Assembly: GCA_034439975.1 (NCBI GenBank)
Contig: JAWXBK010000105.1
Span: 1-64,000 of the forward strand
Direction: 5' to 3'
DNA: 64,000 bases
Source of the DNA: JAWXBK01 sp034439975
Lineage (GTDB): Bacteria > Pseudomonadota > Alphaproteobacteria > Dongiales > Dongiaceae
The notes beneath the pieces were generated by a model. That model was not told where the DNA came from and searched no databases. It saw only the letters and a program-made list of their open reading frames with translations. Within the stretch, counting starts at the first letter, position 1, and each line of letters starts with the position of its first letter. Positions 16,739-25,143 of this stretch are shown here, one piece after another. The position numbers and the translations under genes are program-made.

Positions 16739-17580
16739 TTTTTGGTCGAACGCCGTGGCGTGCTGCCGGCCGAAGCCGGCGGCCGCCCGGCGAACGGCGC
16801 GACTGCGTCGGGCTCGAACTGTTCGCGCAGGATGCGCTCCTCCAGATTATGTTCGGGATCGAACAGCAGCGAGAGCGCGACATCGGGGTCGGTGCGCACA
16901 GTGACATCCATCACGTCGCGCACTTCGGTGAAATCGGCGACCGCGCTGACCGGGCGCTTCGCGGCTTCCAGAATTTCAAACCGTGTCTCGGCCTTCTCCG
17001 GCAAGAGCGCACCGCGCCAGCGTCGCGGTCGGAACGCGCTGATCGGCGTCAATGCGAGCAGTTTGCTGCCGAGCGGCAGGATCGGCCCGTGTGCCGAAAG
17101 ATTGTAGGCCGTGCTCCCGGCCGGCGTCGCCACCATGACCCCATCGCAGAACAGTTCCGGCATCCGTACGATGCCGTCGACCGAGATTGCGATCTTGGCG
17201 ATCTGGCGCGTCTGGCGCAGCAGCGCCACCTCGTTGATCGCGTGGGCGCGCACCTCGCGCCCGTCCGCTGTGTGCGCGATCATCAAAAGCGGGAACAGCG
17301 AAACCGCGACAGCATTGACGAGCCGCTCGTCGAGCCCGTCCTCGTCATACTGGTTCATCAGGAAACCGACCGTGCCGCAATTCATGCCGTAGATCGCGAC
17401 GCCGCGGCCCATCCAGCGATGCAGTGTCTCGAGCATGAACCCGTCGCCGCCCAGCGCGACGATGGCGGTCGCCTGTTCGGCCTTGGCATTGCCGTAACGC
17501 GCCGTCAGCCGCCGGAGTGCGTTCTGCGCTTCCTCGGTATCGGCCGCCGCGAAGGCGATGGAGTTCGTCTTTTGCGCCAT
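16735..17580 (-). CDS. nadK: NAD kinase
   Basis: Phosphorylates NAD to NADP with ATP or polyphosphate in the cytoplasm. The 281 aa sequence has the catalytic GGDG motif (VALGGDGFMLET, about 43-54), GMNCGTVGFLMNQY, NEVALLR (the NE/D motif for NAD), and the GSTAYNLSAHGPILPLGS signature in the middle. The C-terminal about 30 residues (PFAGRPPASAGSTPRRSTKN) are low-complexity and not part of the fold. A short-chain alphaproteobacterial type. Convergent with the N-formylglutamate amidohydrolase gene, with overlapping stops. Confidence 0.93.
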   Translation of the reverse strand: MAQKTNSIAFAAADTEEAQNALRRLTARYGNAKAEQATAIVALGGDGFMLETLHRWMGRGVAIYGMNCGTVGFLMNQYDEDGLDERLVNAVAVSLFPLLMIAHTADGREVRAHAINEVALLRQTRQIAKIAISVDGIVRMPELFCDGVMVATPAGSTAYNLSAHGPILPLGSKLLALTPISAFRPRRWRGALLPEKAETRFEILEAAKRPVSAVADFTEVRDVMDVTVRTDPDVALSLLFDPEHNLEERILREQFEPDAVAPFAGRPPASAGSTPRRSTKN

Positions 17581-17746
17581 AAAGCCCGTTCCGCCTCGGC
17601 AATGCGCGGGCAGCCTACAGCCGGCCAGCCGGGCGGCGCCAGCCCCGGAAATCGCGCTTACCGGCGCCTCGGCGCTTGCCAGAAGGGGTCAAAACCGACA
17701 ATGTCGCGCCGAAATCACTTGGGCCGAGCCTTGAAGGGGACTGCAG

Positions 17747-18250
17747 ATGAAAGCTGGATTGCGTCACATGGGATTCGCGGTGGCGACCGCCTTGTTGCTG
17801 GCAGCGCCGATGGCCGTGTCGAGCGCCCAGGAGGTCAGCGATGACCGCCACGCCGAATATTACTATCCGACGCCGCAGACGAGCGAGAGTTACACGGCGC
17901 GCGTCGTCACCCTGGCCGACAGCGATCGTGTGCGCCGGCTCAGTTTCGTCACCGGCCTGACGCAGCAGCTTCTGACCATGCCCTATCCGCCGGACTATGC
18001 GGTCTATGCGAAGGGCGCCGAAGCCGAGAAGATGATCATCATCGCGCTCCATGACGATCGCTACGACACGCTCTATCGCATGCGCGCGCTGCTCGCGATG
18101 CTGACCGCGCAGTCGCGTCTCTCGAAGTTCTTCCAGGAGAACACGCTCGCCGAGCATGCGACGTTCTTCGATCTGCTGAAGATGCTGGGCTTCGAACAGC
18201 TCACGATCAGCGACGGCGACGAGTTCGCGCACCAGATCACGATCGAATAG
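17747..18250 (+). CDS. Unknown secreted protein next to molybdopterin genes
   Basis: A 167 aa protein with a good Sec signal (about 1-27, ending VSSAQE), then HAEYYYPTPQTSESYTARV and two or three helical stretches (LSFVTGLTQQLLTMPYPPDYAVYAKG, RYDTLYRMRALLAMLTAQS). No cysteines or known catalytic motif are visible. The remaining part looks like a small soluble periplasmic domain. It lies between nadK and moaA and is followed by a strong palindrome. I do not recognise a characterised family; position near moaA and mobA hints at, but does not prove, a link to molybdenum cofactor. Confidence 0.75.
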   Translation: MKAGLRHMGFAVATALLLAAPMAVSSAQEVSDDRHAEYYYPTPQTSESYTARVVTLADSDRVRRLSFVTGLTQQLLTMPYPPDYAVYAKGAEAEKMIIIALHDDRYDTLYRMRALLAMLTAQSRLSKFFQENTLAEHATFFDLLKMLGFEQLTISDGDEFAHQITIE

Positions 18251-18273
18251 TCCGCGATCCAAGGGATACCGGC

Positions 18274-18299
18274 GTGACCGGCGGTCAGCCGCCGGTCAC
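18274..18299 (+). terminator. Perfect 11-base palindrome with TCAG loop
   Basis: GTGACCGGCGG and its exact reverse complement flank a four-base loop, starting 24 bases after the stop of the secreted-protein gene, and are followed by GTATTTCTTC. It could act as a terminator for that gene and, in reverse, for moaA. Twenty-two bases of it (18279-18300) recur exactly at 18335-18356, covering the last codons of moaA. Confidence 0.6.
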
Positions 18300-18340
18300 G
18301 TATTTCTTCACACAACAAAAATCAGGGCGAAGGTCGGCGG

Positions 18341-19333
18341 TCAGCCGCCGGTCACGCTCATATGGCGTGCGACGGCCGGTGCGTTGTGGTGGCGGTCGAT
18401 GACGAAGTCATGGCCCTTTGGTTTGCGGCCGATGGCCTCATGGATCGCCGCTTCGAGCAGCTCGTCGCTCTCGCTCTGGCGCAGTGACGCGCGCAGATCG
18501 GCCGCATCGTCCTGGCCGAGGCACATGTAAAGCGTGCCGGTGCAGGTGATGCGTACGCGATTGCAGCTCTCGCAGAAATTATGGGTGAGCGGCGTGATGA
18601 AGCCGATGCGCCGGCCGGTCTCGCCGACCGTCACATAGCGCGCCGGGCCGCCGCTGCGATAATCGCTTTCCTCGAGCGTCCAGCGCCGCGCGAGATTGGC
18701 GCGCACGAGGCTCAGCGGCAGATACTGGTCGAGCCGGTCTTCGCCGCCAATGTCGCCCATCGGCATGACCTCGATGAGACAAAGATCGAAACCCTGTTCG
18801 CCGCACCATTCGATCATGCGGTCGAACTCGTCTTCGTTGACGCCCTTCAGCGCGACCATGTTGATCTTGACCGCGAGGCCCGCCGCCTTCGCCGCGTCGA
18901 GCCCCCGCATCACCTTGTCGATCTTGCCCCAGCGGGTGATCGCGGCGAATTTGTCCGGATCGAGCGTATCGAGCGAGACGTTGATGCGGCGCATGCCGCA
19001 ATCGGCGAGCTCGCCCGCGAAGCGCGCGAGCTGGCTGCCGTTGGTGGTGAGGGTGAGCTCGTCGAGCGCGCCGCTTTCGAGATGACGGCCGAGATCACGG
19101 ATCAGATGCATGACATTGCGCCGGACCAGCGGTTCGCCGCCGGTCAGCCGGAGCTTGCGCACGCCGAGCCGGATGAAGCCGCTGCACAGGCGATCGAGTT
19201 CCTCGAGGCTGAGGATCTCCCCCTTGGGCAGAAAGGTCATGTCTTCCGCCATGCAATATACGCAGCGGAAGTCGCAGCGGTCGGTGACCGAGACCCTGAG
19301 ATAGCTGATGGAGCGGCCGAACGGATCGATCAT
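18341..19333 (-). CDS. moaA: GTP 3',8-cyclase MoaA
   Basis: Radical-SAM enzyme (330 aa) that starts molybdenum cofactor synthesis by converting GTP to 3',8-cyclo-GTP, later made into cPMP by MoaC. The N-terminal SAM cluster motif CDFRCVYC is at about 20-27 and the C-terminal second cluster is CESCNRVRITCTGTLYMC. TGGEPLVRR (SAM binding) is present. The protein ends in MSVTGG, consistent with the conserved Gly-Gly tail of MoaA. I use the ATG at 19333 (MIDPFGRS); the longer frame to 19375 adds 14 residues not typical of the family. Divergent from mobA. Confidence 0.95.
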   Translation of the reverse strand: MIDPFGRSISYLRVSVTDRCDFRCVYCMAEDMTFLPKGEILSLEELDRLCSGFIRLGVRKLRLTGGEPLVRRNVMHLIRDLGRHLESGALDELTLTTNGSQLARFAGELADCGMRRINVSLDTLDPDKFAAITRWGKIDKVMRGLDAAKAAGLAVKINMVALKGVNEDEFDRMIEWCGEQGFDLCLIEVMPMGDIGGEDRLDQYLPLSLVRANLARRWTLEESDYRSGGPARYVTVGETGRRIGFITPLTHNFCESCNRVRITCTGTLYMCLGQDDAADLRASLRQSESDELLEAAIHEAIGRKPKGHDFVIDRHHNAPAVARHMSVTGG

Positions 19334-19484
19334 GGTGGGCAATATAGGGAGGAAACCGGCCGATTTCGCCCCCAATTCGCAAAGGGGGAAGGGCCAGGAT
19401 GCCGCAGCTTCCCGGGTCGATCGGGTGGATCGGGCTGGCGGGGGTCGTTGAGCCGAAGCGCCGGCAGCGCGATATAGTCACCCG

Positions 19485-20132
19485 ATGATGGTGCGCCCCG
19501 GCCTTGCGGGTTCGGTGATCGTCGCGACGGTTCTTGCCGGCGGGCTCGCGCGCCGCATGGGCGGCGGCGACAAATGCCTGGCGCCGCTGGGTGGACGGCC
19601 GCTGCTCGATCATGTGCTGACGCGGATCGGTCCCCAGGTCGATGCCGTCATCCTCAATGCCAATGGCGATCCCGCCCGGTTCGAGGGCTGGAATCTGCCG
19701 GTCGTGCCCGACAGCATCGAGGGATTCGCCGGGCCTTTGGCCGGCGTGCTCGCCGGGCTCGACTGGGTCGCGGCCAACGCGCCGGATACGCGCTGGATGG
19801 TCAGTGTGCCGGGCGATGCGCCATTTCTGCCGGAGGATCTGGTCGCGCAGCTTTTTACGGCGCTCGAGTGCGAGCGGGCTGAGATCGTCTGTGCCGCGAG
19901 CGATGGCCGCACCCATCCGGTCGTCGCGGTCTGGCCGGTCGGCGAACGCGCGGCGCTGCGGCATGCACTGACCGACGACGGCGTCCGCAAGGTCGAAGAC
20001 TGGATCCGGCGCTACCGGCTTGCGGTCGTCGATTTTCCGGCGACCCCGGTCGATCCGTTTTTCAATGCAAACACGCCGCAGGATATCGTGGCGGCAGAGC
20101 GCGCGATCGGGATGCGCCGATCCGGCCTCTAG
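19485..20132 (+). CDS. mobA: Molybdenum cofactor guanylyltransferase MobA
   Basis: Attaches GMP to molybdopterin to form the bis-MGD cofactor. The 215 aa nucleotidyltransferase has VLAGGLARRMGGGDKCLAPLGG near the N-terminus (GTP loop and Lys), DSIEGFAGPLAGVLAGLDW and SVPGDAPFLPEDL (metal Asp), and FFNANTPQDI near the end. All key positions of the family are visible. It is divergent from moaA across about 150 bases, and its stop overlaps that of the next, convergent gene by four bases. The presence of moaA and mobA implies molybdoenzymes elsewhere in the genome. Confidence 0.93.
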   Translation: MMVRPGLAGSVIVATVLAGGLARRMGGGDKCLAPLGGRPLLDHVLTRIGPQVDAVILNANGDPARFEGWNLPVVPDSIEGFAGPLAGVLAGLDWVAANAPDTRWMVSVPGDAPFLPEDLVAQLFTALECERAEIVCAASDGRTHPVVAVWPVGERAALRHALTDDGVRKVEDWIRRYRLAVVDFPATPVDPFFNANTPQDIVAAERAIGMRRSGL

Positions 20133-20911
20133 GACTTGGTCTCGATGCGATCCGCCTGGGTCGAGAAATCGCCGCGATAGGCATGGCTGCCGAAATGGGT
20201 GAGGCGGCTCTTCAGATCGACCCAGATCTCGCCGCCCATCGCCTTCCAGCGCCGGCAGAAAGTGTAGTCCTCGCTCAGATAGGTGCCGGCCTCGCGATCG
20301 ATCGAGGTGTCGAAGAACGCATGCTGCTGTTTCGGCGCGGTCGCGCTGCCGGTCGCGAGATGCGCATGGGTAAAGGCGATCTCCGGATGATGCACGGCCA
20401 TCGCCTCGAACACCGCGCGACGGATCAGCATGAAACCGGTCGCGGCATAGTCAACCGAGGCGAAGCCGGCGCGGGCAACGACGCGCATCGTGCCGGTGCT
20501 GCTGGTCCGTCCACTCAGGACGTAGCCGAGTGCCGCGGATTCCAGATCCTGGTCGCCGCGCAGCGCGCGTTCGCGGACCTTCGCCCAGTCGATCGCTTTC
20601 AGCGGATAGATGCCGGCGGCGACGTCGACATCGCGTTCGACCAGCCGCAGGAACTCGCCGCTGTCATAACCGATATCGGCATCGATAAACATCAGATGGG
20701 TGAATCGCGGCGTGTTGAGAAACTCGGCGACGATGCGATTGCGGGCCCGGGTTACCAGCGAATCGCCGGCCAGCATCATGATCTCGAGACCGATGCCGCG
20801 CTCGCGGCAGGCCTCCAGAATTGCGAGATAGGATCGCATATAGAAATGCGACACCGTCCCGTCATAGCAGGGCGTGCCGACCAGAATATTGATGCTTTTC
20901 TCTGCCCCCAT
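20129..20911 (-). CDS. Small glycosyltransferase-like protein (GT-A fold)
   Basis: A 260 aa protein opening with INILVGTPCYDGTVSHFYM and showing a DxD-like metal motif in THLMFIDADIGYDSGEFLRL (about 75-94), followed by VDVAAGIYPLK and a late SEDYTFCRRW, features of GT-A nucleotide-sugar transferases. No membrane segment. The donor and acceptor are unknown. I chose the ATG at 20911 because the conserved fold begins a few residues later; an ATG at 20962 is an alternative. Its end overlaps mobA, convergently. Confidence 0.75.
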   Translation of the reverse strand: MGAEKSINILVGTPCYDGTVSHFYMRSYLAILEACRERGIGLEIMMLAGDSLVTRARNRIVAEFLNTPRFTHLMFIDADIGYDSGEFLRLVERDVDVAAGIYPLKAIDWAKVRERALRGDQDLESAALGYVLSGRTSSTGTMRVVARAGFASVDYAATGFMLIRRAVFEAMAVHHPEIAFTHAHLATGSATAPKQQHAFFDTSIDREAGTYLSEDYTFCRRWKAMGGEIWVDLKSRLTHFGSHAYRGDFSTQADRIETKS

Positions 20912-21037
20912 CGGTCCATCTTCGGGGAGCGGCGGCCCGCTGGCAAATGCGACGATCGGCATTGCCCCGGGCCTCGCGCGAACGTGAGCCCGGTCTTAGA
21001 CTGCCGACCGGACGAAAACGCCGGGGGATGAACATCG

Positions 21038-21673
21038 ATGTACAAGGTCTATGCGCGCGCCGGCTGGGGCTCGGTCCTCGTCGACGCATTGCTCACGCTG
21101 GCGGGGCAGGACTACGAACTGATCGAGATCGACATCCGCGGCAGGCCGGACGACTTGCGCAAGCTTGCGGCGATCAATCCGTTGGTGCAGTTACCGACGA
21201 TCGTGACGCCCGATGGCAGCGTGATGACCGAGAGCGGTGCCATCGCGCTCTACATTGCCGAGCAGGCGCCGCAGGGCAAGCTGGCGCCCCCGCCGGGCGA
21301 CCGTTTGCGCGCTACCTATCTGCGCTGGCAGGTGTTTCTGGTCGCGAATGTCTATGCGAGCTCGATGATCGACGATCATCCCGAGCGATGGGGCGACGAG
21401 GCGCGGCGCGACGACATCGTCGCGCGTGGCATTGCCTATCGAAAGGAGCTGTGGGGCATCGTCGAGCAGAATACGGGGACGCCCTGGTTCCTCGGCGACA
21501 GGTTTTCAACCATCGACCTGTTCATCGCGATCATGACGCGCTGGTCGCCCCGTCGCGCCTGGTTCGAGCAAAGCTGCCCGAGGCTCATTGCGATTGCACA
21601 GGCCGTCGACAAGATCCCCACACTCGGCCCCGTATGGGCGCGCAATTTCGGACCCGACAAGCAATACCAGTAA
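21038..21673 (+). CDS. Glutathione S-transferase (first of a tandem pair)
   Basis: A 211 aa GST-fold protein. The N-terminal thioredoxin-like domain (1-80) contains AINPLVQLPTIVTPDGSVMTESGAIALYIAE, with the cis-Pro and the ES motif that binds the glutathione gamma-glutamyl group. The helical C-terminal domain has PWFLGDRFSTIDLFIAIMTRW, the usual FSxxDxx N-capping box. It begins MYKVYARAGWGS. It lies 76 bases before a second copy of identical length that is clearly a paralogue. Function is probably detoxification or a ligand-specific conjugation; no substrate can be named. Confidence 0.88.
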   Translation: MYKVYARAGWGSVLVDALLTLAGQDYELIEIDIRGRPDDLRKLAAINPLVQLPTIVTPDGSVMTESGAIALYIAEQAPQGKLAPPPGDRLRATYLRWQVFLVANVYASSMIDDHPERWGDEARRDDIVARGIAYRKELWGIVEQNTGTPWFLGDRFSTIDLFIAIMTRWSPRRAWFEQSCPRLIAIAQAVDKIPTLGPVWARNFGPDKQYQ

Positions 21674-21748
21674 CCGTATCGCATGGGTGGTCACAACGCA
21701 GCGGCGGCAACCGGCGGTCGCCCGCCCTCGATGCAGAGAGGTCGTCCA

Positions 21749-22384
21749 ATGTACGAGGTCTATGCGCGCGCCGGCTGGGGCTCGGTGCTGGTCGAAGCGG
21801 CGCTCAAGCTCGGTGGTTTGCCCTACGATCTGGTTGACGTCGACATTCGTGGCAACCCGGACGATCGGCGCAAACTTGCCGCCATCAATCCGATGGTGCA
21901 GCTTCCGACCATCGTGACGCCTGACGGTACGGTGATGACCGAAAGCGGCGCCATCCTGCTTTGCATTGCCGAACGCGCGCGGGCGGGGGCCCTGGCGCCG
22001 CCACCCGACGATCCGCTGCGCGCTTCGTATCTGCGCTGGCAGATCTATCTCGTCGCCAACATCTATGCGAGCTACATGATCGACGACGCACCCGCGCGCT
22101 GGGCCGAGGGCGACGTGGCACAGGCGGCGATCAAGCAACGCGCCGATGCGTATCGCTATGATCTTCTGTCGATACTCGAACAGAATGCCGGCGCACCGTG
22201 GTTTCTCGGCGAGCGCTTCTCGACCATCGACCTGTTCGTCTCGGTCATGTCGCGCTGGTCGCCGCGCCGCGACTGGTACAAGGCGAACAGCCCGAAGCTC
22301 TACGCGATCGCGCTGGCGGTCGACGAGATACCCGCGCTCGCCGAGATCTGGGCACGGAATTTCGGGCCGGGCGTGGAGGATTGA
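21749..22384 (+). CDS. Glutathione S-transferase (second of a tandem pair)
   Basis: A 211 aa paralogue of the preceding GST, aligning end to end without gaps that I can see (MYEVYARAGWGSVLVEAALK, LPTIVTPDGTVMTESGAILLCIAE, PWFLGERFSTIDLFVSVMSRW). The two differ mainly in surface positions, so the duplication is not very recent. I use the ATG at 21749, which matches the start of copy one; the frame is open from 21683 but the extra residues have no counterpart. A cysteine replaces tyrosine in ILLCIAE. Lies upstream of the SoxA-like gene on the same strand. Confidence 0.88.
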   Translation: MYEVYARAGWGSVLVEAALKLGGLPYDLVDVDIRGNPDDRRKLAAINPMVQLPTIVTPDGTVMTESGAILLCIAERARAGALAPPPDDPLRASYLRWQIYLVANIYASYMIDDAPARWAEGDVAQAAIKQRADAYRYDLLSILEQNAGAPWFLGERFSTIDLFVSVMSRWSPRRDWYKANSPKLYAIALAVDEIPALAEIWARNFGPGVED

Positions 22385-22465
22385 TCTGTCACGGTTTTTC
22401 GCGACCACTCGTTGTCGCATCGTTAAAACGGTACGACGCCAACCTGGAATTCTCGCGCGGGGGAC

Positions 22466-23947
22466 ATGATGCGTCGGCTCGGTCACGCAACAGGCGTTAC
22501 GGTTTCACTGGGATGGAATGGCCGGCGCATCGAGGCGCGCGCCGGCGATAGCGTCGGCGCCGCGCTCTATGGGGCCGGTATTAGGCGGCTCGTATCGTCG
22601 CGCAAGTTCCATCGGTCGATCGGGCTTTCCGGCGCCTATCCGGCCGGTTCGCTGATCCGCATCGACGGCGCGCCCCATCAACGTGCCGATCGGATCGTCG
22701 TGCGCGACGGGATGGATGTGCGCGAGCAGAATGTCTGGCCGTCGTCCGGGTTCGATCTGCTGCGGTCGATGCGTCTGTTGCCGCGCAAACCGTTCGAGGC
22801 GGGTTTCGAGCATCCTTCATGGCTGCCGAGCGGCACGCGGCTGTTCGATCGCTGGGAATCGTTGCTGCGATATCTTGCCGGCCTCGCCGATCCGCCCGAT
22901 CCAACGCGCGCAGGCGCCCCGATCCCGGGCGAAGTTGTCGCATTCGAAGTGGCGGTCGTCGGCGGCGGACCCGCGGGACGCGCCGCAGCGATCGATGCAG
23001 CGCGCGCCGGGAAATCGGTGCTGCTGGTTTCGCGCGGCCGCGTACCGGGTGCGAGTGCCCGCGCGACGGGCGCTGGCTTGCCCGATCTTCCGGCATCCGT
23101 TCGTGTCGTTGCGTCGGCGGAAGCGTTTGGCCTCTATCGCCGCGGGACATTGCTCGGGATTGCACCCTTCGACGGGTCGGCGGCGATGCTGGTCGAGGCG
23201 AACGAGGTTGTACTCGCGACCGGTCGGCGTTCCTGCCCACCTTTGGTGCCAGGTATCGATCTGCCGGGTGTCCTGGATCTGAAAACAGCGTTGGCTTTCG
23301 CCCACGATCACGCCGTCGCGTCGGGTCATAGCGTGCTGCTCGTCGGGACCGGCAATCTCGCGCCGATCGCAGCGCGCTTTGCCACCCTGGGCGTTCGGAT
23401 CGTCGAGCAGGCGCCGGCTTCGTCGCTCGAACGTGTGCTCGGATGGAATGAAGTCACCGGCGCCACGGTCGCCGGCCACCGGATCGCCTGCGATGCCGTC
23501 GTTCATGCAGGACCGTGGCGCAGCGATCCGTCGCTGTCGTTTCAGGCGGCTGCCGATGGCGGCTTCAGAATGCTGCCCGGTATGCCGTCGGCACGGCTGC
23601 GCATCGTCGGTTCGGCCGCCGACGCATCCGAGCCGATCCTTTGTCCGCGACATGGCGGCAGCGCGTTCGTCTGTCCCTGCATGGACGTCACGCAGGCCGA
23701 GATCGAGGCGTGCATCGCGAAGACGCAGCATGTCGAGGAACTGAAACGCCTGACGAGCTGCGGCATGGGTCCATGCCAGGGTTTTCCCTGTTGGGACAAT
23801 CTGGCGGCGATGCTGGAACGCGCGACGGGTGCGGCGGCAGCAAGCTTTGGTCACCCGACCTTTCGCCCGCCGCGCGGCGCACTCACATTGGCGCAGGCGG
23901 CCGGGCTCGCTGATCTCGTTGCGCCGGAACCGGCGGAGTGCACATGA
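22466..23947 (+). CDS. SoxA-like FAD/NAD oxidoreductase alpha subunit without GcvT domain
   Basis: A 493 aa protein in three parts. Residues 10-100 match the cysteine-free ferredoxin-like N-terminus of sarcosine oxidase alpha (SSRKFHRSIGL, SLIRIDG, REQNVWPSSGFDLL). Residues 160-345 form an FAD/NAD-binding domain with VVGGGPAG at 164-171. Residues 400-450 are a BFD-like [2Fe-2S] domain with C403, C405, C432 and C437. The C-terminal GcvT domain of true SoxA is absent, which is more like alpha subunits of opine, D-hydroxyproline or hydrogen-cyanide-synthase complexes. Its stop overlaps the start of the SoxB-like gene (ATGA), so the pair should form one amine-oxidising enzyme; the substrate is unknown. 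Confidence 0.82.
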   Translation: MMRRLGHATGVTVSLGWNGRRIEARAGDSVGAALYGAGIRRLVSSRKFHRSIGLSGAYPAGSLIRIDGAPHQRADRIVVRDGMDVREQNVWPSSGFDLLRSMRLLPRKPFEAGFEHPSWLPSGTRLFDRWESLLRYLAGLADPPDPTRAGAPIPGEVVAFEVAVVGGGPAGRAAAIDAARAGKSVLLVSRGRVPGASARATGAGLPDLPASVRVVASAEAFGLYRRGTLLGIAPFDGSAAMLVEANEVVLATGRRSCPPLVPGIDLPGVLDLKTALAFAHDHAVASGHSVLLVGTGNLAPIAARFATLGVRIVEQAPASSLERVLGWNEVTGATVAGHRIACDAVVHAGPWRSDPSLSFQAAADGGFRMLPGMPSARLRIVGSAADASEPILCPRHGGSAFVCPCMDVTQAEIEACIAKTQHVEELKRLTSCGMGPCQGFPCWDNLAAMLERATGAAAASFGHPTFRPPRGALTLAQAAGLADLVAPEPAECT

Positions 23948-25101
23948 CCGGCGTGCCGAAAAAATCGTCGATCGCCATCGTCGGTGGCGGCATTCAGGGG
24001 TTGATGCTGGCCTTCTGTCTCGCCGAGCGCGGCCAGCGCGGCATTGTCGTGGTCGACGCCGGTTACTGGCAGGGCGGCGCGTCGGGTCGCAACGGCACGA
24101 TGGTGCGCGCCGGGTTCTCGTCGCCCGAATGGACCGGCCTCTTCAGTTATTCGCATCGCCTCTGGCTTGGGCTGTCGAAACGGCTCGGGCACAATGTGAT
24201 GTTCACGCGCCGCGGCTATGTCGTGATCGCCGAGAGCGATCGCACCGCCGCCATTGGCGAGGAATCGCTGGCGACGCATCGGGCGCTGGATGTGGCCTCG
24301 CGGCCGCTCATGATGGATGAGTTCGAGCGGCTTGTGCCGCTCTTCCATCGCAGCCTTGTGAAGCATGCCTATATTTTCGACGATGGCGGCATGGCGCCGC
24401 ATCATGCCGTTATGAAAGGGCTTCGCGCCGCCTGCCTCGAGCACGGTATCGACCTGCGCTACCAGACGAAGGTGACCGGCATCGAGCGCGCGGGCGATCG
24501 CGTGACCGGGCTCCGCATCGGCGACACGCGCATCGACGCGGACACGGTCGTGATCGCGGCGGGCGGTCACAGCAGCGAGGTCGCCGCGATGGCGGGCGTC
24601 GAACTGGAAGGTCGCGCCTGGCGCCTCGAGGCCTGCGCGACCGAGCCGCTGCGCCCGATACTCGGCCCGGCGCTCGTGCTGCTCGATCGCAGCGTCTATG
24701 TGCATCAGACCGGCCGCGGTGAAATCGTCGGCGGCTGCGAAGTGGCGGGCGACATGCTCGGTGCGACGCTGCGCTCGGACATGCCGGTGCTGGCGGCTTA
24801 TGCCCGGCATCTGGTCGAAACCATGCCGGTCCTCGCGAGCCTCCGGGTCCTTCGGCAATGGGCGGGGCTGCTTCATGCCTCGGCCGATTTCGGTCCGCTG
24901 CTCGGGCCGCATCCCGATTGCCGCAATCTCTGGATCAGCGCCGGCTGGAGTTACGGCATCATGGGCGCGCCGGCAGCCGGCGACCTGTTGGCCAAAGCGA
25001 TTCTCACCGGCGAAATCGACCCTCGCATGGCGCCCTTCACCGTCGATCGCAAGCGCCGCGGCAAGCTGATCGCCGAAGGTGCGATTGTGGTCAGCGACTG
25101 A
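23944..25101 (+). CDS. SoxB-like FAD-dependent amine oxidoreductase (DAO family)
   Basis: A 385 aa DAO-family flavoprotein. The FAD motif IAIVGGGIQGLMLAFCLAERG is at about 10-30, and the SoxB-like stretch GASGRNGTMVRAGFSSPEWT follows. A C-terminal ISAGWSYGIMGAPAAGDLLA closes the fold. It is the catalytic partner of the preceding subunit, oxidising a secondary or N-methyl amine and passing electrons through the alpha subunit. I chose ATG 23944 (overlapping the upstream stop) over an in-frame GTG at 23938. Sarcosine, dimethylglycine, proline-like or opine substrates are all possible. Confidence 0.85.
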   Translation: MTGVPKKSSIAIVGGGIQGLMLAFCLAERGQRGIVVVDAGYWQGGASGRNGTMVRAGFSSPEWTGLFSYSHRLWLGLSKRLGHNVMFTRRGYVVIAESDRTAAIGEESLATHRALDVASRPLMMDEFERLVPLFHRSLVKHAYIFDDGGMAPHHAVMKGLRAACLEHGIDLRYQTKVTGIERAGDRVTGLRIGDTRIDADTVVIAAGGHSSEVAAMAGVELEGRAWRLEACATEPLRPILGPALVLLDRSVYVHQTGRGEIVGGCEVAGDMLGATLRSDMPVLAAYARHLVETMPVLASLRVLRQWAGLLHASADFGPLLGPHPDCRNLWISAGWSYGIMGAPAAGDLLAKAILTGEIDPRMAPFTVDRKRRGKLIAEGAIVVSD

Positions 25102-25143
25102 TTCCATAGCCGCCGCGGCTGCCTTCATGTAAGAACTCTTCAC

